Positions 1 through 8,022 of a stretch of 64,000 bases of DNA are shown piece after piece. Origin of the DNA: JACRAO01 sp964490895 (GTDB taxonomy: Bacteria > Bdellovibrionota > UBA1018). How positions within the stretch are numbered: position 1 is the stretch's first letter; each line of letters opens with the position of its first letter. Below the pieces are notes generated by a model. The model searched no databases, was not told the DNA's origin, and saw nothing but the letters and a program-made list of their open reading frames with translations. The DNA is taken from the NCBI GenBank assembly GCA_964490895.1, contig CAZBEI010000116.1:19452-83451 (forward strand). Reading direction: 5' to 3'. The position numbers and the translations under genes were made by a program.

Positions 1-307
1 CAAGTTCGGGTTCCATGGCATTTTCTGGAAGTTCGTTCCAAGGCGAAATATTTTGGACTACGGGATGGGTGACGGACCCTAAAATATTTTGGGCTTGCTC
101 TAAAACAGCCTGGGCAGAAATTTTTCTAAGATTTTTCGCGATTTTTTTAAACTGTGCCTTTGCTTTAAACTCGTGATATCGCGTCGCTACATCCCACCCC
201 GACAGAGAAGAAATGTCTAAATCTCCATCCGAAATTTCCGCAGCTTCGGGGGGCAAGAAAAAGGGCTTGTCAAAAACAAGAAGGGGAGGGACCTTATCTG
301 CCGGAAC
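1..307 (-). CDS. Downstream partner of MoxR (probable VWA-type protein), N-terminal part, out of frame
   Basis: The minus strand is open from about position 307 to the left edge and reads as a plausible protein: it begins VPADKVPPLLVFDKPFF and continues with a basic helical stretch (RYHEFKAKAQFKKIAKNL). MoxR ATPases are usually followed by a von Willebrand A (CoxE-like) protein, and the composition fits the N-terminal region of such a partner, but the diagnostic metal-binding motif would lie beyond the window. No ATG, GTG or TTG lies between the upstream in-frame stop and this reading frame; the first candidate is a TTG without a ribosome-binding site near residue 18. The frame joins moxR exactly if one A is added to the A10 tract at 313-322. 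The VWA identity is an inference. Confidence 0.6.
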
Positions 308-1248
308 TAAAGTTTTTTTTTTAAAATCTGATCAATCCACCCTTTGATTAGAACCGCTGTTTCTTCTTGTGTTGAGAGACCGGACTCCGCATTTCTTTCC
401 ATTTCGATCCGTGTGGGAAGGCTTAAAAGAGCTGCTTGGACAAAGGCTTGTTCAAATTTTTTCCCATGCTTTAGAAACACTGCACACAGTTGACTGATGC
501 TGAGCGCTGCCCTGACCGAAGCACCTCTCCTCACTTGGGGATGTTGCCGTGTGAGCCGGCAAAGTTGCACTGAAGCTTGTACCAAAAGAGTTTCCATTTG
601 CTTTTCTAAATCTGTTTTACCCAAGCGAGTTTTTAGAATTTCAATTTCCTCTCCTTCGCTCTGATAATCAATGACCACGAGTTCAAATCGGTCTAAAATC
701 GCTTCGCTGAGATGAGAGGTCGCAACAAATTCTTTTGGATTTTGAGTGGCGAGTACTAAAAAACCTAACTTTGCTCTTATTTCTCCGAGGCGAGGTACCA
801 TTATAACTTGCTCGTCGATGGCAGGGAGTAAAATATTCTGAACTCCCTCCGGCAATCGGTTGAGCTCATTGATAAATAAAATCCCACCACTCTGCATGGC
901 CTCTACCAATGGCCCTGCAAAAAAAGAGTCCTTCGAAAATCCTTTTTTAATCACACTGGGAGGATCAAACCAACCCGTCAGCTTTTGTTCTGAGTATCGA
1001 CTGTCTCCGTCCACACGAAAAACTGGGACACTGAACTCGCAAGTCGCTGCTAAAGCTAAATGCGTTTTGCCCACTCCCACGGGTCCTTCCAAAAGAACAT
1101 TTTTCTTAGCCTCGATGCATGCACGCAGCATTTCTAATTCTTTTTGTCTTCCTATACACTTGGCTATACCTGTGGCTATAGACTTGGCTATACCCTTGGC
1201 TTCGCTACGCAGCTTATTTTTTTCTGCTAACACTTTTTTTGCCCTCAC
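307..1248 (-). CDS. MoxR-family AAA+ ATPase
   Basis: 313-residue MoxR-type AAA+ ATPase, a class that remodels or activates partner enzymes, often with a VWA protein. Walker A is GPVGVGKT (about 55-62), Walker B GILFINE (about 122-128), sensor 1 LATQNP (about 167-171) and the DRFE segment follows near 187. It starts with GTG; its first bases overlap the kamE stop (GTGA), so it is translationally coupled to the aminomutase beta subunit. The position suggests a reactivating chaperone for the B12 enzyme, which is inference. Residues 19-34 are a four-residue repeat encoded by 12-bp tandem units. The reading frame ends just after an A10 homopolymer, and the next reading frame has no start codon, so the stop may be bypassed by slippage. 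Confidence 0.85.
   Translation of the reverse strand: MRAKKVLAEKNKLRSEAKGIAKSIATGIAKCIGRQKELEMLRACIEAKKNVLLEGPVGVGKTHLALAATCEFSVPVFRVDGDSRYSEQKLTGWFDPPSVIKKGFSKDSFFAGPLVEAMQSGGILFINELNRLPEGVQNILLPAIDEQVIMVPRLGEIRAKLGFLVLATQNPKEFVATSHLSEAILDRFELVVIDYQSEGEEIEILKTRLGKTDLEKQMETLLVQASVQLCRLTRQHPQVRRGASVRAALSISQLCAVFLKHGKKFEQAFVQAALLSLPTRIEMERNAESGLSTQEETAVLIKGWIDQILKKKL
313..322 (-). other. A10 homopolymer, candidate slippage/frameshift site
   Basis: On the minus strand moxR ends ATT TTA AAA AAA AAA CTT TAG. One extra A gives AAA ACT TTA GTT CCG and opens the following frame without a stop. Long A runs are known sites of RNA-polymerase slippage. A homopolymer error in the assembly would look the same. 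Confidence 0.5.
1153..1200 (-). repeat. Four 12-bp tandem units in moxR
   Basis: Four consecutive units of the form tataNNcttggc on the plus strand (1153-1164, 1165-1176, 1177-1188, 1189-1200; one base off in the second) encode the repeated GIAK/SIAT/GIAK/CIGR segment just before the AAA+ core. Confidence 0.8.
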
Positions 1249-2018
1249 TTAGGTTTTGTCTTTATATTTTTTCTACGGATAAATTCTTCCACAATAAAAC
1301 TGGCGACCTCAGATGGCTTTGTTCCTACCCCAAATCCTGCGTCAAAGCCACACTCGAGCGCCATGGGGTGAGTCACTCTAGGACCCCCTGCTACAAAAAT
1401 GAGTTTGTCTCCTAAACCTGCTTTTTTTGCTTGGTCAGTAAGCTCTTTCATGTCTTTGATATGAATATTGTGCTGAGAAACCACTTTGGAAACTAAAACA
1501 GCATCTGCTTTTAACGCAGAGGCTGTTTTGAGAAGTTCCTGATTTAAAACCTGGGCCCCAAGATTTTTAGCTTCCAGCCACTCGTACCGCTCCAGCCCAT
1601 AATCTCCAGCAAAGCCTTTCATATTAAAAATCGCGTCAATACCTACCGTATGGGCATCATAGCCAGTACACGCACCTAAGACAACGAGTTTTCGTCCGAT
1701 TTGAGTTTTTATCAATTCGTCTATCTCATCGCGTGAGCGTTTTTGTGCGGCGATTTTAAGAACTTTAACCTTCGTAAAGTCTAAAGAGTGTTTTGTGTTT
1801 CCATAGACCACAAAAAGAGAAAATCCATTGGCTGCTTTTTCCATCGTAGCAATTTTAACTGACTCAAACCCCATTTTGTGGACCAGTTGCGAAGCGGCTT
1901 CTCTGGCTTCGGGGGAGGGTTCTACGGGGAAAGTAAAGCAGAGCTGAACAGTACCATCCCCCATGATGTCTCCGTAAGGCTTTAATTTTTTTAAATCGGG
2001 TTTGGTTTCTGCTCTCAT
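1245..2018 (-). CDS. kamE: Lysine 5,6-aminomutase, beta (B12-binding) subunit
   Basis: 257 residues. KamE carries the adenosylcobalamin-binding Rossmann domain and the lysine that anchors PLP in the enzyme that moves the terminal amino group of D-lysine or beta-lysine. The B12 motif D-x-H-x-x-G is seen as D121-A-H123-T-V-G126, and the conserved PLP lysine is K134 in IFNMKGFAGDYGLERY. VAGGPRVTHP near residue 210 is the glycine-rich end of the B12 fold. Length and N-terminus match the family. It lies downstream of kamD but is separated from it by two protease-related genes, and overlaps moxR by 4 bp. It probably functions in fermentative or anaerobic lysine use. Confidence 0.95.
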   Translation of the reverse strand: MRAETKPDLKKLKPYGDIMGDGTVQLCFTFPVEPSPEAREAASQLVHKMGFESVKIATMEKAANGFSLFVVYGNTKHSLDFTKVKVLKIAAQKRSRDEIDELIKTQIGRKLVVLGACTGYDAHTVGIDAIFNMKGFAGDYGLERYEWLEAKNLGAQVLNQELLKTASALKADAVLVSKVVSQHNIHIKDMKELTDQAKKAGLGDKLIFVAGGPRVTHPMALECGFDAGFGVGTKPSEVASFIVEEFIRRKNIKTKPK

Positions 2019-2060
2019 TAAGAATGAGAATTTCTCTCAAAATATGGAATAAATCAAATT

Positions 2061-4523
2061 TTATTCACAAAGGGCAACATCCGCACTGTTTGTGCTCCAA
2101 CCATCGGAGGTCGTTATAAGCGATACATTTTCAGAGGTGTCAATCACTCTCACATTGATATAGTATTTTTTATCCAGTTTTAGATTGAGGTCTGTTTCAA
2201 CGGCCGTTGTTTCTATTCCACTACTTTTCCACTTGAGAACATCAGTTAGTTTGGGTGCACTCCCAATAGAATACTCGTATCTTAAAAGATCACTAGAGCT
2301 TGTAGGTATCCATGAAATAAGCGGGCTGTGAGTGAGAGAGTTACAAGACTCGCCATCTTTGACAGACTCGACAGCAACCGGTGGATCCATGTCTAATCGT
2401 TTTGCTGGAATGTGCCCATTGATATTTACCTGCCAGTGTGTCAGTTTGCCAATGATTTTTTCCCCAAAATCATCAGAGCCATCGATCACTTTGAGAGTCC
2501 ACGTTCCAGCTGACATTTCGTTTAAAAAAGCATTTGCTAAAAAATGTGCATGATCTAGATTCACTTGAGCAATGCTGCTATTGATATTCATTAAGATACT
2601 TTTAGTCCCACTGGGAGAGTAGAGTTCTATGCCCAAAGTTCCAGCATCATCATGAGTAACGTCGGCTACAATTTCAATAGTCTCAATTTCTAGGTTGTGT
2701 CGAACTTTTATAGAAGACATTACTCCATCGGCATCTTTGTCTGGGATTTCTAAAGAAAGCTCTCCGCTCCCATAAATCCACCTCTCACTATCTTGCAGGT
2801 CAACGCGGTTTAAATCTTTTGTCTGAACATAGGATCCAAGTGGATAGGCATAATTTTTTGCCATAGCCACTGCTGCATCTGTATCGATGAGTCCAAATCC
2901 GTACTGATTATGGAAATAAACCTCTGCTGCGTTTTTTGTCCACCCTTCTTGATAAGTGTAACTTTCTAAATCGAGTCCATCTGGGTGCCCTGTTGCTCCG
3001 CTGTCAGGCTGTATGCGCCTTGCCGTTTTTGCAAGGATGTATTTCATGTCTCTCCAACTCATGTTCGGATTGACACTCAACGCAAGTGCAGCAACACCCG
3101 CGGTTATCGGAGCAGCGGAGGACGTCCCATTCATCCTGCTCGTATAATTACAATTCGGGTTGAGGAGAGACTCGCCCCTTTCGAAGGGGGTAGTAGCCGT
3201 ACTCTTTGACAAACCACAGTCACACCCACTAAGATCCGTTGTGACAATAGCAGGATCTCCATTATATCCATGCCCAGCTGGAGCACTAATCCACACATTT
3301 GATCCAGGAGAGGAGTATTGTGTAATTTTACCACTCGAATCGATTGCAGCAGCTGAAATCATTTGAGGGTAGGAGTTGATGGGGTCAAAATTTGAATTCC
3401 CATAATATGCAATCCCATTTAAGAACGGGTTACAAGCTCCAAGATTCTTTCTAAAGTCATTTCCAGCAGCCTTTACATAAATGGCTCCTTTTCCAGAGCG
3501 CAAGTGACTGACCCCAAATTCGAGCTGTTTTAAGTAGAAGGGATCCATATCCGAAACAATGCATTGGGGAGTGCCATAGCTATAATTAAAAACATCAAAG
3601 TCACCCTCTGCCTGATTTTGCAGCATAGAAGTATCCTGTATGCGTCCATCATCTAGCGATAAAAAGAGGAATCCTGCAATGTGAGCACCTGGAGCAACGC
3701 CTCTACTTCCTATTCCATTCCATCCCGTTGCTGCAATAATTCCAGATACAGCAGTGCCGTGAAAACTACCTCCAGAACAGCTTTTGGGGGTGGGATCACC
3801 CATCCAAGGAGAAGGAAGGTTGTAGTTTTTTGAGACTCCAGGAATGATATTGTCTGCTAAATCTTCATGTTTAATTTCAATACCCGTGTCAGAAACAGCA
3901 ATTTTAATACCCGCTCCACTGATTCCTTCAGCGATTGTTTTGTCCATATGAAGGTCCACCCCAGGTACTCCTGAAATATTCGAAAAAGCTTTTTGACCTA
4001 TATTTTTGAGATGCCATGCTTCTGTTTTTAAGGGGTCTCCTAAAACATGAATTGAAAAGGGGCCCAATATTTCTGCGATGCCATTTTTTGTCGCAAAAAC
4101 TGCGATTCTTTCAAATAAGCCTGGATTATTGGGTATCCCCTCTATTTTTCCGGTCTCGAGATCAAACCTCGCCCAAGGGGGGAGGTTGTTTGAAAAAAAC
4201 AAAAGCTTGCTATCTAACAACTGTGGCGCAAACGAATATAAAAAATCTTGTTTCCCGATAAGTATAGGTTTTCCAGAAATCAATACCCGGGAAGGTATTG
4301 AAGCTGGGGGAGGAGGGGGAGGAGGAGTGGAAGCAGGAATAGGCTCTAGGTTTGGCCCAGAAGATGGAGTATTCGCAGGCTTTGGCAAAGAAACAGCGGG
4401 TATCCGATCGGGCGTATTCTCTGGAGTTTGAATTTCAGTTTTTTTTGACACTGTCAGCGTTGAGGGTTGAAAACAAGCTGATGTAAAAAACATGACTGAA
4501 ATAACTAATGTGACTGTTTTCAT
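2061..4523 (-). CDS. Secreted subtilisin-like (S8) lipoprotein protease with P domain
   Basis: 820 residues, probably a surface or secreted lipoprotein: hydrophobic N-terminus with lipobox FTSAC (Cys17), then a Pro-rich linker with seven consecutive prolines (about 67-73). Residues about 78-160 look like a putative Ig-like (He_PIG) domain. The S8 catalytic triad is visible: D212 (VSDTG), H255 (FHGTAVSG), S468 (NGTSSAAP), with oxyanion N355 (AAGND). Residues about 590-705 match a proprotein-convertase P domain (GTWTLKVIDGS), and the last 100 residues look like a fibronectin-type domain. No propeptide lies before the catalytic domain; the directly abutting upstream gene seems to supply one. It separates kamE from kamD, an unusual place for a secreted protease. 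Confidence 0.9.
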   Translation of the reverse strand: MKTVTLVISVMFFTSACFQPSTLTVSKKTEIQTPENTPDRIPAVSLPKPANTPSSGPNLEPIPASTPPPPPPPASIPSRVLISGKPILIGKQDFLYSFAPQLLDSKLLFFSNNLPPWARFDLETGKIEGIPNNPGLFERIAVFATKNGIAEILGPFSIHVLGDPLKTEAWHLKNIGQKAFSNISGVPGVDLHMDKTIAEGISGAGIKIAVSDTGIEIKHEDLADNIIPGVSKNYNLPSPWMGDPTPKSCSGGSFHGTAVSGIIAATGWNGIGSRGVAPGAHIAGFLFLSLDDGRIQDTSMLQNQAEGDFDVFNYSYGTPQCIVSDMDPFYLKQLEFGVSHLRSGKGAIYVKAAGNDFRKNLGACNPFLNGIAYYGNSNFDPINSYPQMISAAAIDSSGKITQYSSPGSNVWISAPAGHGYNGDPAIVTTDLSGCDCGLSKSTATTPFERGESLLNPNCNYTSRMNGTSSAAPITAGVAALALSVNPNMSWRDMKYILAKTARRIQPDSGATGHPDGLDLESYTYQEGWTKNAAEVYFHNQYGFGLIDTDAAVAMAKNYAYPLGSYVQTKDLNRVDLQDSERWIYGSGELSLEIPDKDADGVMSSIKVRHNLEIETIEIVADVTHDDAGTLGIELYSPSGTKSILMNINSSIAQVNLDHAHFLANAFLNEMSAGTWTLKVIDGSDDFGEKIIGKLTHWQVNINGHIPAKRLDMDPPVAVESVKDGESCNSLTHSPLISWIPTSSSDLLRYEYSIGSAPKLTDVLKWKSSGIETTAVETDLNLKLDKKYYINVRVIDTSENVSLITTSDGWSTNSADVALCE

Positions 4524-5267
4524 TTAATTAATTTCCGATTGATGATCAATGATTTCTATTTGTGCATTCGTAATTTTTTTATCTGTGCTTAAACCAGCTA
4601 CTATAGAGATGAGGTCTCTTTCGTGGGGAGGGCTGAAAAAAACTACACTTATCCTCTCATTAATGTGCTTGATGCTCAATTGATGGCGCTCTGCAAGATC
4701 TTCAAGGTCGGTCCCCGGTCTATATCCGGCAATGATTGTGCCTGTGACAATTCCAAACCTGTGATTCACTGGATCTTCGACAACTAGTCGGGATTTGTTT
4801 TGTGATATTTTCAATTCTGAGAGATTCTTTATGTTCATTTTGTCTGTTTTGTAGAAAACGACACTACCCATGCGATAGACAATGGGACCCAAATTTCTGG
4901 AATAGTGGCCCTCATCAATAAAGTCCATATCATTTCTGATGACATAGTTTGTTTTATTAATTTTCAACAACGGAAGCCCAGCAATTTTTCTTTGTTGTTC
5001 TTTTCTGTGTTTTATAAATTCTTTAAATTGAATAGCTGTTAATTTTTTATTACCATCTATCCCCTCGAAAATGTCTGGCTGTACCCGATAGGGACTTTGT
5101 GCTTTATTTTGTACTCTATTGAAAGACGTACTGGGTGAGTACGCAGGGGCGCGATCTACCTTTTGCTCCTGTCTCAGGTCGGGCCCTTGGTTAAACAATG
5201 AAAAGACAAAACAACCAACGGCAACCACTGTAATAGAAAGAAAAAATAAAGTATTGTGTTTTTTCAT
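4524..5267 (-). CDS. Probable trans-acting subtilisin propeptide protein (lipoprotein-like)
   Basis: 247 residues with an N-terminal hydrophobic segment ending AVGC (Cys19), either a lipoprotein signal or an anchor. The C-terminal 75 residues (about 170-240) have the shape of the alternate subtilase prodomain: a beta strand TGTIIAGYRPGT, a helix DLEDLAERHQL, then a strand pair and a second helix. In most secreted subtilases this fold is fused ahead of the catalytic domain and folds and inhibits it. Here it is a separate gene whose stop codon touches the protease start. The middle (about 80-165) is unrecognised. A strong ribosome-binding site GGAGGGGGG lies 6 bases before the ATG. The propeptide assignment is pattern-based. 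Confidence 0.65.
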   Translation of the reverse strand: MKKHNTLFFLSITVVAVGCFVFSLFNQGPDLRQEQKVDRAPAYSPSTSFNRVQNKAQSPYRVQPDIFEGIDGNKKLTAIQFKEFIKHRKEQQRKIAGLPLLKINKTNYVIRNDMDFIDEGHYSRNLGPIVYRMGSVVFYKTDKMNIKNLSELKISQNKSRLVVEDPVNHRFGIVTGTIIAGYRPGTDLEDLAERHQLSIKHINERISVVFFSPPHERDLISIVAGLSTDKKITNAQIEIIDHQSEIN

Positions 5268-5270
5268 AAA

Positions 5271-5328
5271 TCCCCCCTCCCAAGAGCCCTAGATTAGAAT
5301 AGTAACACGTTGCACTATACCCTCTCAA
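5271..5328 (-). promoter_or_regulatory. Candidate sigma70 promoter and strong RBS for the protease pair
   Basis: On the minus strand a -35 TTGAGA (5323-5328) and a -10 TACTAT (5299-5304) are 18 bp apart, followed by the purine-rich SD GGAGGGGGG (5272-5280). This implies the inserted propeptide/protease genes have their own transcription start inside the kam cluster. Confidence 0.45.
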
Positions 5329-5346
5329 CGTATTTTTTGTTTAAAA

Positions 5347-6969
5347 TTAGTTTAATAAATTACACGCCGTTTCCACTGTGGCAGGCGTGTCCGTTTTGAC
5401 TGTGTTAAAAAATCTCAAAAAAGGATTGAGGTAATCAGGATCTCGCTCTATCACTCCGTCATGGCCTTTGCCGCCTGTTTCTGTACGACTGACTGTTGCA
5501 AATGCTTTTTCTTCGATGGCCTTAAAAAGTCCTTTTTGATGGACGCCCTCTAAATGAGCTGCTGTTTCCTTCAGAACTTTTTGAGCCCAGTTCTCAATCA
5601 TCCCACCTGGCTTAAAGCTGATCTCAGAGCCTAAGTCTCTTGCCCCATTAAAGATATATTTTGCATTTTTAATGCTCATCCATCGATCTTGTAAAAGCGG
5701 GGTGTGCATGGCTTCGGTGGCCATTCCTAAAAGTTGAATGGTTTGACCAGTCAACACACCTACAAAATTAAACATTGCATCCATCAAATGGCTATAAAAA
5801 ATATCTCCACATTTATAACGAGTGGGAGGCATAAATTTTATGGGTGCGTTGGGAAAAATATCTCGCGTCATTTGAGCTCTTGCAATCTCAAGCAAAAAAA
5901 CGTTCGGATGTTCTGGGTTCATCTCTTGCGCGTGCCCAAGTCCCATCAAATCCTCTGTCATGTGTGCATTTTTTGCAAAACATTCGTTGATAAATTGAGA
6001 AGCCAAAACTTGGTGGCCATTTTCGATCGCATCTGCCGTGGTGAGGTAATTGTCCTCCCCTGTGTGAATCACAATTTGAGAGTGCGCAATTACTAAACGC
6101 GAAAAATGTTGATCAATGAGAGTCCTTTTCATATTGATGTCCCGGAAAAGAATTCCATACATCGCGTCGTTTAAGAGGAAATCTAGTTTTTCTAGCCCCC
6201 CCAAGACCGCGATTTCTGGCATGCAAAGCCCGGAACAGTAGTTGGTGAGTCGAATGTAGCGTCCCAGTTTTAAGCTTTCTTCGTCCAAAGCCTTGCGCAT
6301 GATCTTAAAGTTTTCTTGAGTGGCATATGTTCCACCAAAGCCTTCTGTCGTAGCTCCATGGGGAACATAATCTAAAAGAGATTGCGCCGTACTGCGGATC
6401 ACAGCAACGGCATCTGCCCCAGCTTGAGCAGCAGCTTGAGCTTGAATGACATCATCATAAATATTTCCTGTCGCCACAATCACATAGAGCAAAGGGCCTT
6501 CTTTGCGATGAACCTGAAAGCTATCGGTTGCCTTTTTTCGTAGCGCATCTCGCTCTTCTCTTTTCTCAGTCAGAGTCCTTTTTGCGTCAAGACAAAGAGC
6601 TTTTGCTTTCTCTATGATTTTGGATTCTAGGGCAAAAGGAATTTTGACAAGGTTTATTTTCCCAGAACAAACTTGTGCTGCCAGTTCTGGGGCAGGCATT
6701 TTATGTCGAATCATCCCATTTACAAATGAGCGCAGAACTCCTTTGTTTAAGCAGCCTTCTTTGTTTAAGAGTTCCACCACTTTGTTGGCCATAGGAAACC
6801 ACTGTCTTCCTTGTAGGGTCGCACCATGGACTCCTAAAAGTCTCAGAGTCGCACGTTCTATGGCAACCGTCGTGTGCGTTTGGATGAGTTTGTCAATGGG
6901 AACAGCAATTTGTTTTGCGAGCTCTCGACACCGATCAATGATCTTTAGATCTAACGGGAGGTGAGACAT
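5347..6969 (-). CDS. kamD: Lysine 5,6-aminomutase, alpha subunit
   Basis: 540 residues, the usual length for the alpha subunit, which forms the TIM barrel that covers the B12 and PLP cofactors. Family-typical segments are seen: HTTVAIERATLRLLGVHGA near residue 32, RKEGPLLYVIVATGNIYDDV near 155, and VIRSTAQSLLDYVPHGATTEGFGGT near 190-209. With KamE it catalyses 1,2-amino migration giving 3,5-diaminohexanoate from beta-lysine, the substrate of the Kdd enzyme encoded 9 bp upstream. The alpha and beta genes are normally adjacent; here 3.3 kb lies between them, so subunit balance may depend on a separate promoter for kamE or read-through. Confidence 0.95.
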   Translation of the reverse strand: MSHLPLDLKIIDRCRELAKQIAVPIDKLIQTHTTVAIERATLRLLGVHGATLQGRQWFPMANKVVELLNKEGCLNKGVLRSFVNGMIRHKMPAPELAAQVCSGKINLVKIPFALESKIIEKAKALCLDAKRTLTEKREERDALRKKATDSFQVHRKEGPLLYVIVATGNIYDDVIQAQAAAQAGADAVAVIRSTAQSLLDYVPHGATTEGFGGTYATQENFKIMRKALDEESLKLGRYIRLTNYCSGLCMPEIAVLGGLEKLDFLLNDAMYGILFRDINMKRTLIDQHFSRLVIAHSQIVIHTGEDNYLTTADAIENGHQVLASQFINECFAKNAHMTEDLMGLGHAQEMNPEHPNVFLLEIARAQMTRDIFPNAPIKFMPPTRYKCGDIFYSHLMDAMFNFVGVLTGQTIQLLGMATEAMHTPLLQDRWMSIKNAKYIFNGARDLGSEISFKPGGMIENWAQKVLKETAAHLEGVHQKGLFKAIEEKAFATVSRTETGGKGHDGVIERDPDYLNPFLRFFNTVKTDTPATVETACNLLN

Positions 6970-6978
6970 GTTTAAAAC

Positions 6979-8022
6979 TTACGAATAAGCTTCCATAAAA
7001 ATACGGTTTAACTCTGGGCTTTCTCTCAAAATATTAAGGGCCGTTTCTGCATGAGATTCGCAATAGCCGTTTCCAATTCGCAGTTCAATATCAGCCCCAA
7101 TGCCCTCTGCCCCTAGAGCTGCCCTTTGGAAACTTGTAGACATACTAAAAAAATAAACAATCCCATGTGTTCGGCAAGTGAGAATTGAGGACATTTCGGT
7201 ATCTGGAATATTGGCAACATTGATGACAAGATCAGCCATCCGCCCTTTTGTCGAATCCCAAACTTTTTCCATTACAGCGACTCCATTTCTTGCGTCAGCA
7301 TGGATCACTTCGTCCACAAAAGAAAGAGTGGAGAGGCGATCGATTGCTTCTTTGCTATAGTCCACTGCAATTGTTTTTACCCCTGGCTGTTTTTTAGCTT
7401 GATAGAGGCAAAGCATTCCTGACTTTCCACCACCGCCAATCACTAAAACAGTATTTCCTGCCTGCACGAGCTTTTCGGTTTGAGCGGGAGCTCCTGCTAC
7501 ATCCAAAACTGCAAGGGCGACTGTTTCTGGAATATCGTCGGGCAATTTTGAAAAAACTCCTGATGCAAACAATATCGCATGCCCCTCAATATCGACTCGG
7601 TCCGTTTTAGGGTGGATTTCTTTTATCTTCTTTATAGAAAGTGGCGTGAGTGAAAGAGAAACCAGAGATGCAATTCGATCTCCAACTTTGATTGGTTTTT
7701 GCTTTACTGGAAAAGTGGGTCCAATTTGCGCAACTGTTCCAATAAACATCCCCCCAGAACCCGTGACGGGATTGTGGAGTTTTCCTCGTTTATGGACAAG
7801 TTGTAAGAGAAACGTTTCAATTTTCTTTATGTTCCCTTCGCAACTTTCAGAAATTTGAAGAAAGCTCACAGAGTCAATATTGAGACTTTCAACCTCTACT
7901 AACAGTTCGTCTTCAGCAATCGGCAAACTTGGATCTAAGGTATCTGCCTGTTGAGGAAGTGTGCCTCTAGGCTCTAAAACTCTCCCTGTTCCCAAGGGAT
8001 CAGGACTCCTAAATGAACTCAT
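6979..8022 (-). CDS. kdd: L-erythro-3,5-diaminohexanoate dehydrogenase
   Basis: 347 residues, an NAD(P)-dependent oxidative deaminase that turns 3,5-diaminohexanoate into 5-amino-3-oxohexanoate in the lysine fermentation pathway. The nucleotide-binding motif VLVIGGGGKSGML is near residue 194, and the N-terminal half has the GroES-like shape of the family (SGGMFIGTVAQIG, VGDRIASLVSLSLTPL). Its ATG follows the TAA of the upstream dehydrogenase directly, and kamD follows after 9 bp, so these are one operon. The later enzymes of the pathway, Kce and Kal, and the lysine 2,3-aminomutase KamA, are not in this window. Confidence 0.93.
   Translation of the reverse strand: MSSFRSPDPLGTGRVLEPRGTLPQQADTLDPSLPIAEDELLVEVESLNIDSVSFLQISESCEGNIKKIETFLLQLVHKRGKLHNPVTGSGGMFIGTVAQIGPTFPVKQKPIKVGDRIASLVSLSLTPLSIKKIKEIHPKTDRVDIEGHAILFASGVFSKLPDDIPETVALAVLDVAGAPAQTEKLVQAGNTVLVIGGGGKSGMLCLYQAKKQPGVKTIAVDYSKEAIDRLSTLSFVDEVIHADARNGVAVMEKVWDSTKGRMADLVINVANIPDTEMSSILTCRTHGIVYFFSMSTSFQRAALGAEGIGADIELRIGNGYCESHAETALNILRESPELNRIFMEAYS

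Noticed and set aside
860..1252. 130-residue open frame on the plus strand
   Set aside because: Antisense to moxR, no SD and no recognisable protein; a shadow.
4078..4431. 117-residue plus-strand frame with Gly-rich tract
   Set aside because: Antisense image of the Pro-rich linker of the subtilisin gene.
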